Shown here in pieces: positions 1 through 9,566 of a stretch of 33,425 bases of DNA (position 1 is its first letter; every line of letters starts with the position of its first letter). The stretch is from Prochlorococcus sp. AG-418-F16 (GTDB lineage Bacteria > Cyanobacteriota > Cyanobacteriia > PCC-6307 > Cyanobiaceae). The notes beneath the pieces are model-generated. The model was not told the origin of the DNA and made no database searches. It saw nothing but the letters and a program-made list of their open reading frames with translations. Location: assembly GCA_003214235.1 (NCBI GenBank), contig QCLW01000013.1, forward strand, positions 1-33,425, written 5' to 3'. The translations under genes and the position numbers were made by a program.

Positions 1-465
1 TTGTAAGTTTAGATGAAGAAATAAAACCCCAACTAAATAAAGCTATAAGTTGCTTATCTAAAGGAGACGAATTAATAATATCTAAGCTTGATCGAGCATT
101 TAAAAATAAAAAAGAATGTTTGATGACAATAAATAAACTCATTAATAAGGATATTAATTTGCGAACTCTGACTGGATTTTTTGCAGATTATGATTCCTCT
201 AAAACAAGTTCTTCAATTTTTAAGATTTTATATGAATTAGATAATTTAGAAGACAACAGTTTAGGGGAAATAAATAAAGAAAAAACTATTACGTAGAAAA
301 TTATCTGGGAATAATCTAGGGGGAAGGCCAAAGATCAGTCCTTTAAAAGAATCTCTAGTAATCAGATTACGCAATGAGGGATATTCATATCGATCAATAA
401 GAGCACAAACAGGAATTGCATTGTCAACAATTAGGAGAGTAATTTTGGAAGGAGAATTCAAATAA
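1..465 (+). pseudogene. Serine recombinase (resolvase family), 5'-truncated by the window edge and frameshifted
   Basis: The frame opening at base 3 runs to a TAG at 294-296 and encodes the end of a resolvase catalytic domain: GDELIISKLDR matches the conserved GD..LV.KLDR stretch of Tn3/gamma-delta resolvases, followed by a long E-helix-like segment. The C-terminal helix-turn-helix is in a different frame, from about 283 to TAA at 463-465: GGRPKISP, then a helix ending in STIRRVILEGE, the usual GRPK linker and DNA-binding domain. Removing one A from the A5 run at 281-285 joins the two frames. The N-terminal nucleophilic serine lies outside the window. The arginine three residues after KLDR in active resolvases is lysine here (codon 102-104). 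The gene is probably broken or mis-sequenced; the family assignment is fairly sure. Confidence 0.75.
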
Positions 466-466
466 A

Positions 467-679
467 ATGAGGGATAAAGAAATTAAAAACTTAATTAAAG
501 AAAATTTAAAAGATACAGCATTGCGTATTTATGAATTAGATAATGAAGATAGAAAAAGTTTGTTAGCAGAATATAGAGAATGGATTATGAATGATTTAGA
601 TTTTGAAGAAGTAATGATGCTACCTTATGAAGCCTATACTAACAAATTAGATTCTAATTTCTTAGACGATTCACTTTAG
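467..679 (+). CDS. Small acidic hypothetical protein, 70 aa
   Basis: A 70-residue protein that I do not recognise. It is rich in Glu, Asp, Lys and Leu, has no membrane segment, and most of residues 1-50 looks helical (LKDTALRIYELDNEDRKSLL). The ATG lies one base after the TAA of the recombinase frame, so it is probably translated from the same message; the GGAGAA at 450-455, inside the end of the recombinase frame, could serve as its ribosome binding site. Its stop overlaps the 3' end of the convergent serine hydrolase gene by four bases. Position and spacing suggest a real gene that travels with the recombinase, but nothing in the sequence gives a function. Confidence 0.6.
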   Translation: MRDKEIKNLIKENLKDTALRIYELDNEDRKSLLAEYREWIMNDLDFEEVMMLPYEAYTNKLDSNFLDDSL

Positions 680-1584
680 TCCTCAAAAACATATCTCTTA
701 TTAAATTCATATACTTCTTTTGCTATTAAAGGAAGGAGGGAAGAATCTTTGGAATATTTTTCTCCATTACAAAAAACGACTAATAAAGTTTGTAGAGATT
801 GACTATTAATCCACCAAGCAGAATCATGTCTAACTTCAGACATTAAGCCTGCTTTACTCCAAAGATTAATGCTTTCTGGTAATCCTGCACCTAAAAAACC
901 ATCTATTTGATTAAGAGAATCGTTTTTAAGAGCAACTTTATTTAAACTTCTTTTTAAAAAACTTCTTAAATTTAAATCATTTTTCTGATAATCAATATGA
1001 ATCATAATTTGCTCCAAAACCCTTGCAGCTGAATCAGTAGTCATTGCATTCCTGTTTTTATTTTCATATCCATAAAATTCTTTTTCACGCCCAAATGGTC
1101 CATCATCCCAGGTCTTCTGACAGCAATTTATACCAATCAATTCCTCCCAATATAAATCATGCAGCCAATCATTTATTATACTTCTTTGATATTTCCAATT
1201 TTCCCATAATTCTCCCTCAATACATGGTCCACTTGTGGTTCCAGTAAGTAAATCAATTAAAAAGCTTGTCGCATTATTACTTGAGAAAGTCAACATTTTG
1301 CTCACGGCATCTATAATCTCATCCGATAATAATAAACTTCCTTTTTCAATCCAATAATATGCGGCGAGACCATAAACCAACTTGACTATGCTGGCAGGAT
1401 ATATCATTTTCTTATTATTAATACCACATCCAAAACCTTTGAATACGCTTTTATTTTCACTTTTGTAGTTAATCCAAGTTATGGCAATATCTTCTCTTAA
1501 AATATCTTTATTATAAGAGCATACTCTCCCTAAAATATCATTTAAGGCTAGACCCATCTCTTTACTTAAATAGTAGAAGGACAT
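676..1584 (-). CDS. Beta-lactamase-fold serine hydrolase (class A-like)
   Basis: A 302-residue protein of the penicillin-recognising serine hydrolase superfamily. The nucleophile motif SxxK is S65-I-V-K68 (PASIVKL), the second motif is SNN at about 102-104 in place of SDN, and the KTG-like motif is KAG at 244-246 just before a predicted edge strand. No signal peptide is evident, which argues against a secreted resistance enzyme. Related cyanobacterial proteins are annotated as beta-lactamases, but a role in peptidoglycan peptide or ester hydrolysis is equally possible. The ATG at 1584 lies only three bases from the ATG of the divergent NlpC/P60 gene. Class is fairly sure, substrate unknown. 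Confidence 0.8.
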   Translation of the reverse strand: MSFYYLSKEMGLALNDILGRVCSYNKDILREDIAITWINYKSENKSVFKGFGCGINNKKMIYPASIVKLVYGLAAYYWIEKGSLLLSDEIIDAVSKMLTFSSNNATSFLIDLLTGTTSGPCIEGELWENWKYQRSIINDWLHDLYWEELIGINCCQKTWDDGPFGREKEFYGYENKNRNAMTTDSAARVLEQIMIHIDYQKNDLNLRSFLKRSLNKVALKNDSLNQIDGFLGAGLPESINLWSKAGLMSEVRHDSAWWINSQSLQTLLVVFCNGEKYSKDSSLLPLIAKEVYEFNKRYVFED

Positions 1585-1587
1585 TTT

Positions 1588-2347
1588 ATGGAAAATTATA
1601 AAGACCCTATCTCACTATTTAAACAAACTAATTTTTCAAAGACTATTTGGTGGAAATTAAAAGTTAATATTTCTGGATATCAAAATGAAAAAGAAAATAA
1701 GTTAGTGACAGAAATTTGTAAAAATAGAATTTTAAGACTGATTTACCCAGATATTCATCAAAGTACTCATAAATTTTCAAGGATTTTAGTTCAACTATAT
1801 GAAGATGGTTACGTCTGTTGGATAAATTTAGATGGATTGATTATTGAGAAATGCGAATTAAAAAAAACTGAGAATTTAAGAAATGAACACTTCTTTATAA
1901 AAGATAAAGTTCCCTTAATTATAAAATGGATACAAAAACAATCTGAGTTAACTAATGAATATCTTTGGGGGAGGTACATTAGGCCCCAATTTTGATTGTT
2001 CCGGGTTAATACAGACAGCTTTCTTCAAGCATCATATTCATATTCCTAGAGACTCTTATCAAATAAAAAGTTTTTGTAAGCACCTTTTTTCTTTAAAAGA
2101 ATTTAACAGAAAACTTGAGCCAGGAGACCTCTTGTTCTTCGGAAATAAACAACAATGTGATCACATTGGAATCTACAAAGGAGATGGATTATATTACCAT
2201 AGCTCTGGGAAAGAGTTTGGAAGAAATGGAATAGGATTAGATACTTTAAAAGAGACAAATCACCCAATTTCATTACATTATCAATCTAAGCTTATTTCTG
2301 CAGGAAAAGTTATTAGAGGATACAGATGGGATAGAACTATTAGATAG
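1588..2347 (+). pseudogene. NlpC/P60 cysteine peptidase split by a one-base frameshift
   Basis: Two overlapping frames make one protein. The first (1588-1995) gives an N-terminal SH3-like region and ends shortly after TNEYLW; the second continues as GGTLGPNFDCSGL to 2347. YLWGGT..G..DCSG is the signature of NlpC/P60 endopeptidases, with the catalytic Cys codon at 1997-1999 and the catalytic His in CDHIGIYKG. Reading through with one G removed from the G5 run at 1967-1971 restores a continuous protein of about 252 residues. The family cleaves cell-wall peptide cross-links (gamma-D-Glu-diaminopimelate bonds). As written, the catalytic domain could only be made from a fresh start at 1955 without the N-terminal half. 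A true mutation, a read error and recoding all remain possible. Confidence 0.8.
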
Positions 2348-2396
2348 CAGTCTTTTAATTATATTAAAAATATAATACCTTCTTTAAATTTTAAAA

Positions 2397-2987
2397 TTAA
2401 CCAGTAGTCCAAATATTCTGAATTAGTTGCATGATGCTGTTCAAATGCAGTGTTCCTACAAGAAGCCATGCAAAAACTGCACCACCGCAGCCGCCTAGCC
2501 AAAATCCACTGGTAAAGTCAGCCCAACCTGCTCTAGTAAATAAATCTGCAGGAGGGTTATTAACAGTAGCATCAGGAGGTTGCACATTAGGTGCTTTACC
2601 TGGGGCGTTATAAAGAACTAAAAGTGCTGTCAAAATATGAACCGCGCCTATAGCAGCAAGTAATCCTGCGGTTAATGCGAAATCAGAATTTCTTAAAGGA
2701 CCAGTCATAGTAAATGGACCATATAAGAGATAACCTAAAGCTGCTCCAGTTTCTAAACCTCTAAAATTTGGAGAAATTCCTTCTCTATAAAAAGGTAAAT
2801 TATTTATAAAAGCTTTGGTAAAATAACCACTATTAACTGGGGTAGCCAAATTACCAACAAACGGATCAGCAACTGTTTTAACAGCCCATTGTTCTGCGAT
2901 ACCAATATCTGTAGGCAAGACACTTTGATCTATATATTTTTCAGGAAATTTAGGATTGGCTCCTAATGGTGTTTTTGAATCGGTCAT
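2397..2987 (-). CDS. psaL: Photosystem I reaction centre subunit XI (PsaL)
   Basis: A 196-residue PsaL. The N-terminal stromal part contains [14 protein letters not shown] and the region around [16 protein letters not shown], followed by hydrophobic helices at about 80-95, 100-125 and 160-190, the three-helix plan of the family. PsaL sits at the centre of cyanobacterial photosystem I trimers, binds chlorophyll and carotenoid, and is needed for trimer formation. The gene follows psaI on the minus strand with a spacer of about 30 bases, so the two are probably co-transcribed. It converges on the broken NlpC/P60 gene, with about 50 AT-only bases between them. Confidence 0.97.
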   Translation of the reverse strand: MTDSKTPLGANPKFPEKYIDQSVLPTDIGIAEQWAVKTVADPFVGNLATPVNSGYFTKAFINNLPFYREGISPNFRGLETGAALGYLLYGPFTMTGPLRNSDFALTAGLLAAIGAVHILTALLVLYNAPGKAPNVQPPDATVNNPPADLFTRAGWADFTSGFWLGGCGGAVFAWLLVGTLHLNSIMQLIQNIWTTG

Positions 2988-3017
2988 TTTTAAAAAGGAT
3001 AATTTGATAATTAATTT

Positions 3018-3131
3018 TTATTCAGTAGCAGTTATGAATCTGCCTATTAAAACAATGAAAACAGCAGGTGCTACCAATCCAATCATGGGGACAAAGACCG
3101 AAGGCAGAAGATTTGAAAATTCAGATGACAT
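3018..3131 (-). CDS. psaI: Photosystem I reaction centre subunit VIII (PsaI)
   Basis: A 37-residue single-pass thylakoid membrane protein starting MSSEFSNLLPSVFVP and ending GRFITATE. The hydrophobic span MIGLVAPAVFIVLIG is the one transmembrane helix expected of PsaI, and the length fits the family. The frame is open further upstream to 3242, but the ATG at 3131 gives the expected protein and the extra residues look like untranslated leader. PsaI packs against PsaL and helps to hold it in the complex; psaL lies directly downstream, consistent with a psaI-psaL operon. Confidence 0.93.
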   Translation of the reverse strand: MSSEFSNLLPSVFVPMIGLVAPAVFIVLIGRFITATE

Positions 3132-3223
3132 AATTCGTTTAACATCTTTAAACACTTTAGTATTTATCTGATAAATAGTGTTAATTTTATTACTGGATGA
3201 TATAAAAATTATTAACTTTTTAC

Positions 3224-3604
3224 ATGTTAAATTTTTTCGCAATATTACTCATTATTTTTATTGTATTTTTACTATTAATTTTTAAAAAAAGACAGTTTAA
3301 AAATGCAATAAATTTAAAAAACTTATCTTCAAATAAAGTTATAAATAATAATAAAAATATATCTAAAAAGAATAATTTTTCTTACAAGCATGAAGATACC
3401 ATATACTCAGAATTTGATAAAAAGGCTCTAAGAAATACAATGTTTAAACTTTTTCAAAGCCATAAAGACGATAAATTAAAAGCTTTAAAAATTGCAGAGA
3501 AATTAGCTGATAAATCAATATTGCCTATTCTTAGAAGAGGTTTAAAAGATACATCTCCAGAGATAGTTGAAAGGTCAGCTTACTTAATTAGAAACTTTAA
3601 GTAA
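3224..3604 (+). CDS. Membrane-anchored HEAT-repeat-like hypothetical protein
   Basis: A 126-residue protein. Residues 3-20 are a strong hydrophobic helix (FFAILLIIFIVFLLLIF), followed by a basic, Asn- and Lys-rich linker to about 55. The C-terminal 60 residues are helical; LKALKIAEKLADKSILPILRRGLKDTSPEIVERSAYLIRNF has the paired-helix, PILRRGL-D pattern of HEAT or phycobilisome-lyase-type repeats. It probably sits on a membrane facing the cytoplasm as a protein-binding adaptor; that is inference. It is transcribed away from psaI and its 3' end overlaps the convergent glycosyltransferase gene by eight bases. The position between photosystem I genes is suggestive but does not prove a photosynthetic role. 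Confidence 0.75.
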   Translation: MLNFFAILLIIFIVFLLLIFKKRQFKNAINLKNLSSNKVINNNKNISKKNNFSYKHEDTIYSEFDKKALRNTMFKLFQSHKDDKLKALKIAEKLADKSILPILRRGLKDTSPEIVERSAYLIRNFK

Positions 3605-4571
3605 AAGTTTTATTATTATTGATACCTTGAATATTCCTGACCCTATAAATTGGTCTATCTTGACTTTCATGATATGTTCTTATTAAAAGTTCACTTAATA
3701 ATCCAAAGCTAAATAACTGAACCCCAGCGATTCCCAATATTAATGAAAACATAAGCATCGGACGATTTCCAATATCTTCACCCATTATTTTTAGAACTAT
3801 CAAATAAGAGCTCATTGCAAGGCTAATTAGTATACTTACAATTCCTACAAATCCAAATCCATACATTGGTCTTGTCAAAAATTTGGTCATAAACCAAACA
3901 GTTAGTAAATCCATTAAAACTCTAAAAGTTCTATCAATTCCATATTTACTAGATCCATATTTCCTACTTCTATGATTAACTTTAATTTCCTTTATTCTTG
4001 CTCCTTCAATATTTGCCAAAACTGGCAGAAACCTGTGAAGTTCTCCATATAGCTTAATGTCATCTATTATTTCTTTTTTAAAAGCTTTTAATGAACATCC
4101 ATAATCATGCAACTTTAAACCTGTTACCTTAGCTATTAATTTATTTGCTATTTTTGATGGAATCTTCCTATTAAGTAATTTATCTTTTCTATCAAACCTC
4201 CATCCACATATCAAATCGTAGCCTAAATTAATTTCAGCAATCAATTTAGGAATATCATTTGGATCATTTTGTAAGTCACCATCTAAAGTAAGGACAATAT
4301 CACCATTAGAATTATCAAAACCTGCAGCCATTGCTGCAGTTTGTCCATAATTTTTGCGAAGAGAAATAACTGATAATTCTTTAATTTTTAGAGTTAGTTC
4401 TTCTAATACTCTTTGAGTGTTGTCTTGAGAACCATCATTTACAACAATTAATTCAAAATTTAATTTATTAGTTGCCATTACACTTATAACTTCATCCAAT
4501 AAAAAACCAATACTCTCACTTTCATTGAAAACAGGAATAATAATAGAAATTAATTGCTCTGCATCTGCCAT
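3597..4571 (-). CDS. Family 2 glycosyltransferase, GtrB/DPM1-like, membrane-bound
   Basis: A 324-residue GT2 enzyme. The N-terminal GT-A domain has IIIPVFNESESI at 10-21, the nucleotide-binding NDGS at 45-48 and the metal-binding DGD at 97-99 followed by LQNDP. Residues 203-210 (RKYGSSKY) match the conserved R.YG.SKY motif of polyprenyl-phosphate sugar transferases. Two C-terminal transmembrane helices lie at about 236-262 and 271-297. This layout fits enzymes that move glucose or mannose from a nucleotide sugar to undecaprenyl phosphate for later use in envelope polysaccharide or lipid glycosylation. Donor and acceptor cannot be read from the sequence. It lies downstream of psaB beyond a terminator, so it is probably transcribed separately. 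Confidence 0.88.
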   Translation of the reverse strand: MADAEQLISIIIPVFNESESIGFLLDEVISVMATNKLNFELIVVNDGSQDNTQRVLEELTLKIKELSVISLRKNYGQTAAMAAGFDNSNGDIVLTLDGDLQNDPNDIPKLIAEINLGYDLICGWRFDRKDKLLNRKIPSKIANKLIAKVTGLKLHDYGCSLKAFKKEIIDDIKLYGELHRFLPVLANIEGARIKEIKVNHRSRKYGSSKYGIDRTFRVLMDLLTVWFMTKFLTRPMYGFGFVGIVSILISLAMSSYLIVLKIMGEDIGNRPMLMFSLILGIAGVQLFSFGLLSELLIRTYHESQDRPIYRVRNIQGINNNKTFT

Positions 4572-4625
4572 ATTTATTAAATAATAATTCTATAATTTTA
4601 ACTTAATTTAGAACAAGAAAATAAA

Positions 4626-4655
4626 CAAAAAAAAATCACCACATTTGTGGTGATT
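4626..4655 (-). terminator. Rho-independent terminator of psaA-psaB
   Basis: Bases 4634-4655 form a perfect inverted repeat, AATCACCACA / TGTGGTGATT, with a two-base centre (realistically a nine-pair stem with a four-base loop). Read on the minus strand it is followed by a run of about ten T (A run at 4626-4635 on the plus strand). It lies 20 bases past the psaB stop, in the right orientation to end the psaAB message. Confidence 0.88.
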
Positions 4656-4674
4656 TGTATTATTTAAAGGAATT

Positions 4675-6903
4675 TTAACCAAACTTACCTGAAGTTGATG
4701 CAATTACAAAGGCACCAAATGTAAGTATGTTTCCAATCGTGAAATGAGCTAATCCTACTAATCTTGCCTGAACAATTGAAAGTGCAACTGGCTTATCTCT
4801 CCATCCAACAAGGTTAGCGATTGGTGTGCGCTGGTGCGCCCAAACTAATGTTTCGATTAATTCTTGCCAATAACCACGCCATGAAATTAAGAACATAAAT
4901 CCAGTAGCCCAAACCAGATGGCCAAAGAGGAACATCCAAGCCCAAGGTGATAAGGAGTTGACCCCAAATGGATTATATCCATTTATTAACTGTGAGGAAT
5001 TAAGCCATAGATAATCTCTAAACCAACCCATTAAGTAGGTACCTGATTCATTAAATTGAGCCATATTACCTTGCCAAATTGTTAGGTGCTTCCAATGCCA
5101 GTAGAAAGTGACCCATGCCAAGAGATTTAATGCCCAGAACATTGCTAAGTACATAGCATCCCATGAAGAACTATCACAAGTACCTCCACGTCCTGGACCA
5201 TCGCAAGGGAAAGCATAACCTAAGTCCTTTTTATCAGGAATTAATTTTGTCCCTCTAGCATCTAATGCTCCTTTAATAAGTATTAGTGCTGTTGTATGAA
5301 GTCCAAGTGCGATAGCGTGATGTACTAAGAAATCTGCTGGTCCAATAGGTAAGAAAGAACTTAGAGCATCTTGTCTATTGATTAGATCCATCCAATAGTG
5401 ATTTCCTGGCATAGAATTTGCAGCTATAGTTGCAGAACTCGTAGGATCAGATAATAAAGCATCGAAGCCATACATCATTTTACCTTGGGCAGCCTGAACA
5501 AACTGAGCGAATACAGGTTCAATTAGAATTTGTTTTTCTGGATTTCCAAAAGCTACAACTACATCATTATGAACATAAATTCCAAGAGTATGGAATCCAA
5601 GTAACATTGTTACCCAACTCAAGTGACTTATTAGTGCTTCTTTAGTTCCTAAAACTCTGGCTAAAACATTATCTTTATTTAATTCTGGATCATAATCACG
5701 TACAAAGAAAATAGCTCCATGAGCAAAAGCTCCAACCATTAAAAACATTGCTATGTATTGATGGTGAGTATATAGAGCTGACTGTGTAGTGTAATCTCTA
5801 GCAATAAAAGCATATGAAGGAAGAGCTCCCATATGTTGAGCAACTAGAGAAGTCGCAACACCAAGAGATGCTAAAGCTAAACCTAATTGAAAGTGTAGTG
5901 AGTTATTTACTGTCTCATAAATTCCATCGTGACTAATACCAAAGGAACCTTTATGGGGATCATTAGGATGTCTAGTGTTATGTGCTTCAGTTATTTCTTT
6001 TAAAGTGTGACCTATACCAAATGTATTCCTATACATATGACCACCAATAATTAGTACACACCCTATAGCAATATGATGATGTGCAATATCAGTTAACCAT
6101 AAAGATTCACTTTGAGGATGAAGACCACCTAAGAAAGTAAAGATAGCTGTTCCTGCTCCTTGAGTTGAACCAAATACAGCATCTAATGAATCTGGATTTT
6201 GCGCATAAGCACCCCAATTTAAAGTAAAGAAGGGAGCCAATCCTGCAGGATGTGGAAGAACTGTTAACCAATTGTCCCAACCAACATGCTGACCTCTAGA
6301 CTCAGGGATTGCAACATGAACCAAATGTCCTGTCCAAGCAATACTACTAAAACCAAATAAAACAGATAAATGATGGTTTAACTGTGCTTCAGCATTTTTG
6401 AACCAAGCAAGTGTAGGTCTGAATTTAGGCTGTAAATGTAACCAACCACCAAATAAAACCCAACAAGCTAAAATGCTCATAAATATTGAAGCTTGGAAAA
6501 GTTGCTCGTTAGTTCTCATACCGATGGTGTACCACCAATGGTAAAGGCCTGAGTAAGCAATGTTAACTGGACCATTAGCTCCAGCTTGTGTCATTGCTTC
6601 TGTTATGCCTGTTCCGAAATGAGGATCCCAAATTGCATGTGCAATTGGACGGACATGAGTTGGATCAAGTACAAATTGCTCAAAGTTACCCTGCCAAGCT
6701 ACATGGAATAGGTTACCAGCTACCCATAGTGCAATAATTGCAAGATGACCAAAATGTGTAGAGAAAAGCTTCTGATAAAGCTTCTCTTCTGTCATTCCAT
6801 CATGACTTTCGAAGTCATGAGCTGTTGCTATTCCGTACCATATTCGGCGGGTTGTCGGGTCCTGAGCTAGACCCTGGTTAAATGATGGAAATTTTGTTGC
6901 CAT
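4675..6903 (-). CDS. psaB: Photosystem I P700 apoprotein A2 (PsaB)
   Basis: A 742-residue PsaB with the usual 11 transmembrane helices. The FX iron-sulfur loop [12 protein letters not shown] is at 565-576, giving cysteines 567 and 576, which share the 4Fe-4S cluster with two from PsaA. Histidine-rich helices such as IAHHHIAIG and HHQYIAMFL supply chlorophyll ligands, and [22 protein letters not shown] is the conserved stretch around A0 and the phylloquinone site. With PsaA it forms the core heterodimer in the thylakoid membrane that carries P700. The gene follows psaA after 27 bases and ends at the strong hairpin terminator. Confidence 0.99.
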   Translation of the reverse strand: MATKFPSFNQGLAQDPTTRRIWYGIATAHDFESHDGMTEEKLYQKLFSTHFGHLAIIALWVAGNLFHVAWQGNFEQFVLDPTHVRPIAHAIWDPHFGTGITEAMTQAGANGPVNIAYSGLYHWWYTIGMRTNEQLFQASIFMSILACWVLFGGWLHLQPKFRPTLAWFKNAEAQLNHHLSVLFGFSSIAWTGHLVHVAIPESRGQHVGWDNWLTVLPHPAGLAPFFTLNWGAYAQNPDSLDAVFGSTQGAGTAIFTFLGGLHPQSESLWLTDIAHHHIAIGCVLIIGGHMYRNTFGIGHTLKEITEAHNTRHPNDPHKGSFGISHDGIYETVNNSLHFQLGLALASLGVATSLVAQHMGALPSYAFIARDYTTQSALYTHHQYIAMFLMVGAFAHGAIFFVRDYDPELNKDNVLARVLGTKEALISHLSWVTMLLGFHTLGIYVHNDVVVAFGNPEKQILIEPVFAQFVQAAQGKMMYGFDALLSDPTSSATIAANSMPGNHYWMDLINRQDALSSFLPIGPADFLVHHAIALGLHTTALILIKGALDARGTKLIPDKKDLGYAFPCDGPGRGGTCDSSSWDAMYLAMFWALNLLAWVTFYWHWKHLTIWQGNMAQFNESGTYLMGWFRDYLWLNSSQLINGYNPFGVNSLSPWAWMFLFGHLVWATGFMFLISWRGYWQELIETLVWAHQRTPIANLVGWRDKPVALSIVQARLVGLAHFTIGNILTFGAFVIASTSGKFG

Positions 6904-6930
6904 TGAATTAAAAAGGTGAAGTTCAGATAA

Positions 6931-9234
6931 TTAGCCCAACCCGAAAAGGCGAGCGTGGAAGAAAGCCCAAGTAGTTGCTATACCTCCTAGAAGAAAGTGA
7001 GCTACACCAACGGCTCTACCTTGAGTGATTGAAAGTGCTCTCGGTTGTATCGTTGGGGCAACTTTAAGCTTGTTATGCGCCCAGACTATTGATTCGAATA
7101 ATTCTTGCCAATAACCTCTTCCACTAAATAGGAACATCAAACTAAATGCCCATACGAAGTGAGCTCCTAGGAACATCAATCCATACATGCTAATAGCTTC
7201 ACCATAACTTGTAAGAACCTGAGATGATTGAGCCCATAGGAAATCTCTTAACCAACCATTAATAGTAATAGCACTTTGTGAGAAGTTTCCTCCAGTTAGT
7301 CCCCAAACATCACTTTGCATTTTCCAAGAGAAGTGGAATATAACTATTGATATGCAGTTATACATCCAGAAAAGAGCTAAGAATACATGATCCCAAGATG
7401 AAACTTGACATGTACCACCTCTTCCAGGTCCATCACAAGGAAATCTAAATCCAAGAGATGCCTTATCAGGGATTAGTCTTGAACTTCTTGCGTAAAGTAC
7501 TCCTTTTAGAAGTATTAAAACGGTTACATGAATTTGGAAAGCATGAATATGATGGATCATCAAATCAGCAGTTCCAAGTTGAATTGGAGCTATTGCAACT
7601 TTTCCACCTACTTCAACTAAACTTCCATTAAAAACTTCACTTAAAGCTTTTTGAGGTAATCCCTCTGGAGTACCAGCTAAGATTGAAGTACCTACGGCAG
7701 AAGCTTGAATACTTTGAATCCATTGCGCAAATATTGGTTGAAGCTGAATTGCAGTATCACTAAACATGTCCTGAGGTCTACCTAAAGCTCTCATAGTATC
7801 GTTATGAATATAAAGTCCAAAACTATGGAAACCTAGCCACATACAAACCCAGTTAAGATGACTAATTAAGGCATCTCGCGCTTTTAAAATCCTATCTAAA
7901 ACGTTATCAATATGTTTTGCTGGATCATAGTCTCTAACCATCGCTATGCCAGCATGAGCTCCAGCTCCAACTATAAATAAAGCTCCTATCCACATATGAT
8001 GTGTGAATAAACCCAGAACAGTCATATAGTCCGTAGCTATGTAAGGATATGGAGGCATCGCATACATATGATGAGAAATTAAGATGCTAAGAGATCCAAG
8101 ACATGCAAGGTTTACAGATAGTTGTGCGTGTCTACTTTCAGCCATGAACTCGAAAAGACCTTGATGACCTTTTGGAGCTGGGAATAATATTGGATCTCCT
8201 TGATGAGCTTCTAATATCTCTTTCATACTTGAACCAATTCCATAGTTAGTTCTATATAAATGACCTCCAATAATGGCAATTACACCAAAAGCTAAATGAT
8301 GATGTGCAATATCAGTCATCCATAAACTTCCAGTAACAGGGTTCAAACCACCTTTAAAAGTTAAGAAATCTGAGAAAGCGAACCAATTAAGACTAAAGAA
8401 ATTACCAACTCCACTAGCTAAACCAGGAAAAATCTGACCAATTATTTGCGGATCGCAAAGCTGGTGAGGCATTGGCATGTCAGCAATAGTTGCAATCTCT
8501 TTACCATTAATAACTAAAGGCGATCCAGCGTCAATTGCATCAAGAAGTGCAGCTGTTGGCGCACCTATATGAATACAATGTCCTGCCCAAGCTAATGATC
8601 CAAGCCCAACCAAACCTGCAATATGGTGATTTAGCATTGACTCAATATTTTGGAACCATTCCATTTTTGGAGCCGCTTTATGATAATGGTAAATACCTCC
8701 ATGAAGCATAAGCGCAGCCATTATTACTGCACCAATAGCTAGAGCCATTAACTCACTTTCGTTAGTAATGCCCCAAGCTCTCCACATATGAAAAATTCCA
8801 GAGCTTATTTGGATACCGTTGTAGTCCGCACCAAGATTACCGTTTAGCATCTCTTGGCCTACAACAGCCCAAACTTGCTGAGCTCCTGGTTTAACATTAG
8901 TTGGATCAGCTAACCAACCTGTGTAATTTGAGAATCTTGCTCCATGGAAAAAAGAAGCACTCATCCATATAAAGATGATTGCAAGATGTCCAAAGTGAGC
9001 TGAAAAGATTTTTCTTGTTGCTTCTTCAGCATCGCCTGTATGCACATCAAAATCATGTGCATCAGCATGCAAATTCCAGATCCAAGTTGTAGTTTTTGGA
9101 CCCTTAGATAATTTAGTTGACCAGAAACCTGGCTTATCTAATTTGGCAAAATCAATAGGTCTTGGATCCGCCTTTACAGGCTCTTCCAAAACTTTCTTGT
9201 TTTTTTCTCCACTTTCTGGTGGGCTGATGGTCAT
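6931..9234 (-). CDS. psaA: Photosystem I P700 apoprotein A1 (PsaA)
   Basis: A 767-residue PsaA. The FX loop [12 protein letters not shown] is at 598-609 (cysteines 600 and 609); IAHHHLAFG and [10 protein letters not shown] are among the chlorophyll-ligating helices; [22 protein letters not shown] is the A0/phylloquinone region. The N-terminus ([23 protein letters not shown]) is the usual polar stromal extension. A short Shine-Dalgarno-like AGGT lies eight bases before the ATG. It is first in the psaA-psaB operon, with a 332-base upstream region likely to hold the promoter. The length and all core motifs appear intact. Confidence 0.99.
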   Translation of the reverse strand: MTISPPESGEKNKKVLEEPVKADPRPIDFAKLDKPGFWSTKLSKGPKTTTWIWNLHADAHDFDVHTGDAEEATRKIFSAHFGHLAIIFIWMSASFFHGARFSNYTGWLADPTNVKPGAQQVWAVVGQEMLNGNLGADYNGIQISSGIFHMWRAWGITNESELMALAIGAVIMAALMLHGGIYHYHKAAPKMEWFQNIESMLNHHIAGLVGLGSLAWAGHCIHIGAPTAALLDAIDAGSPLVINGKEIATIADMPMPHQLCDPQIIGQIFPGLASGVGNFFSLNWFAFSDFLTFKGGLNPVTGSLWMTDIAHHHLAFGVIAIIGGHLYRTNYGIGSSMKEILEAHQGDPILFPAPKGHQGLFEFMAESRHAQLSVNLACLGSLSILISHHMYAMPPYPYIATDYMTVLGLFTHHMWIGALFIVGAGAHAGIAMVRDYDPAKHIDNVLDRILKARDALISHLNWVCMWLGFHSFGLYIHNDTMRALGRPQDMFSDTAIQLQPIFAQWIQSIQASAVGTSILAGTPEGLPQKALSEVFNGSLVEVGGKVAIAPIQLGTADLMIHHIHAFQIHVTVLILLKGVLYARSSRLIPDKASLGFRFPCDGPGRGGTCQVSSWDHVFLALFWMYNCISIVIFHFSWKMQSDVWGLTGGNFSQSAITINGWLRDFLWAQSSQVLTSYGEAISMYGLMFLGAHFVWAFSLMFLFSGRGYWQELFESIVWAHNKLKVAPTIQPRALSITQGRAVGVAHFLLGGIATTWAFFHARLFGLG

Positions 9235-9566
9235 CTAGCACCTCGAAAATAATTGACCTTAAAGCCTGTTGATTAAATCTTGGACTTATTTTTAATAATA
9301 ATGTTCAAGAAATGAATCATTAGGAACTTTAGATATTCGTTTCAAAAATAATAAGGCAAAGATTCTTTCGTTATGCATTAACGTAACAAATGTTCTAATG
9401 ATTGTTACTATATGAATATTTTGTAAATTCTTGTCTATGCAAGAGTTGTGAGTATTTTTACCCAAATTTTATATAAATTTCTTAAATTTTTTTTTATATT
9501 TCACACAAAAATTTTTGAAGACATTGACAGTATATAATTTCAACATAACAAACAATAGTTTCTGAT
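9235..9566. promoter_or_regulatory. Divergent control region between psaA and cbiG-cobJ
   Basis: A 332-base spacer without a convincing coding frame, AT-rich throughout. It must hold the psaA promoter (leftward) and the cobJ promoter (rightward). For psaA the minus strand shows a possible -10 in the TATTAT-like run at about 9293-9302, without a clear -35. Rightward, TATAAT at 9532-9537 is a good -10 match 29 bases before the cobJ TTG, and TTGACA sits at 9524-9529, too close to serve as its -35. Isolated TTTACAAA and GTTAC words occur on the minus strand at 9393-9427, but not as the spaced pair expected of an RpaB HLR1 box. Confidence 0.45.

Noticed and set aside
1044-1247. Plus-strand open frame of 67 codons
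   Set aside because: It lies wholly opposite the serine hydrolase, which has the family motifs; no support for coding on this strand.
2358-2376. Perfect hairpin ATTATATT / AATATAAT between the NlpC/P60 gene and psaL
   Set aside because: The stem is only A-T pairs and there is no T run of note, so it is too weak to call a terminator.
9393-9427. Possible RpaB (HLR1) site upstream of psaA
   Set aside because: Single TTTACAAA and GTTAC words are present, but not the two eight-base repeats with a two-base gap.
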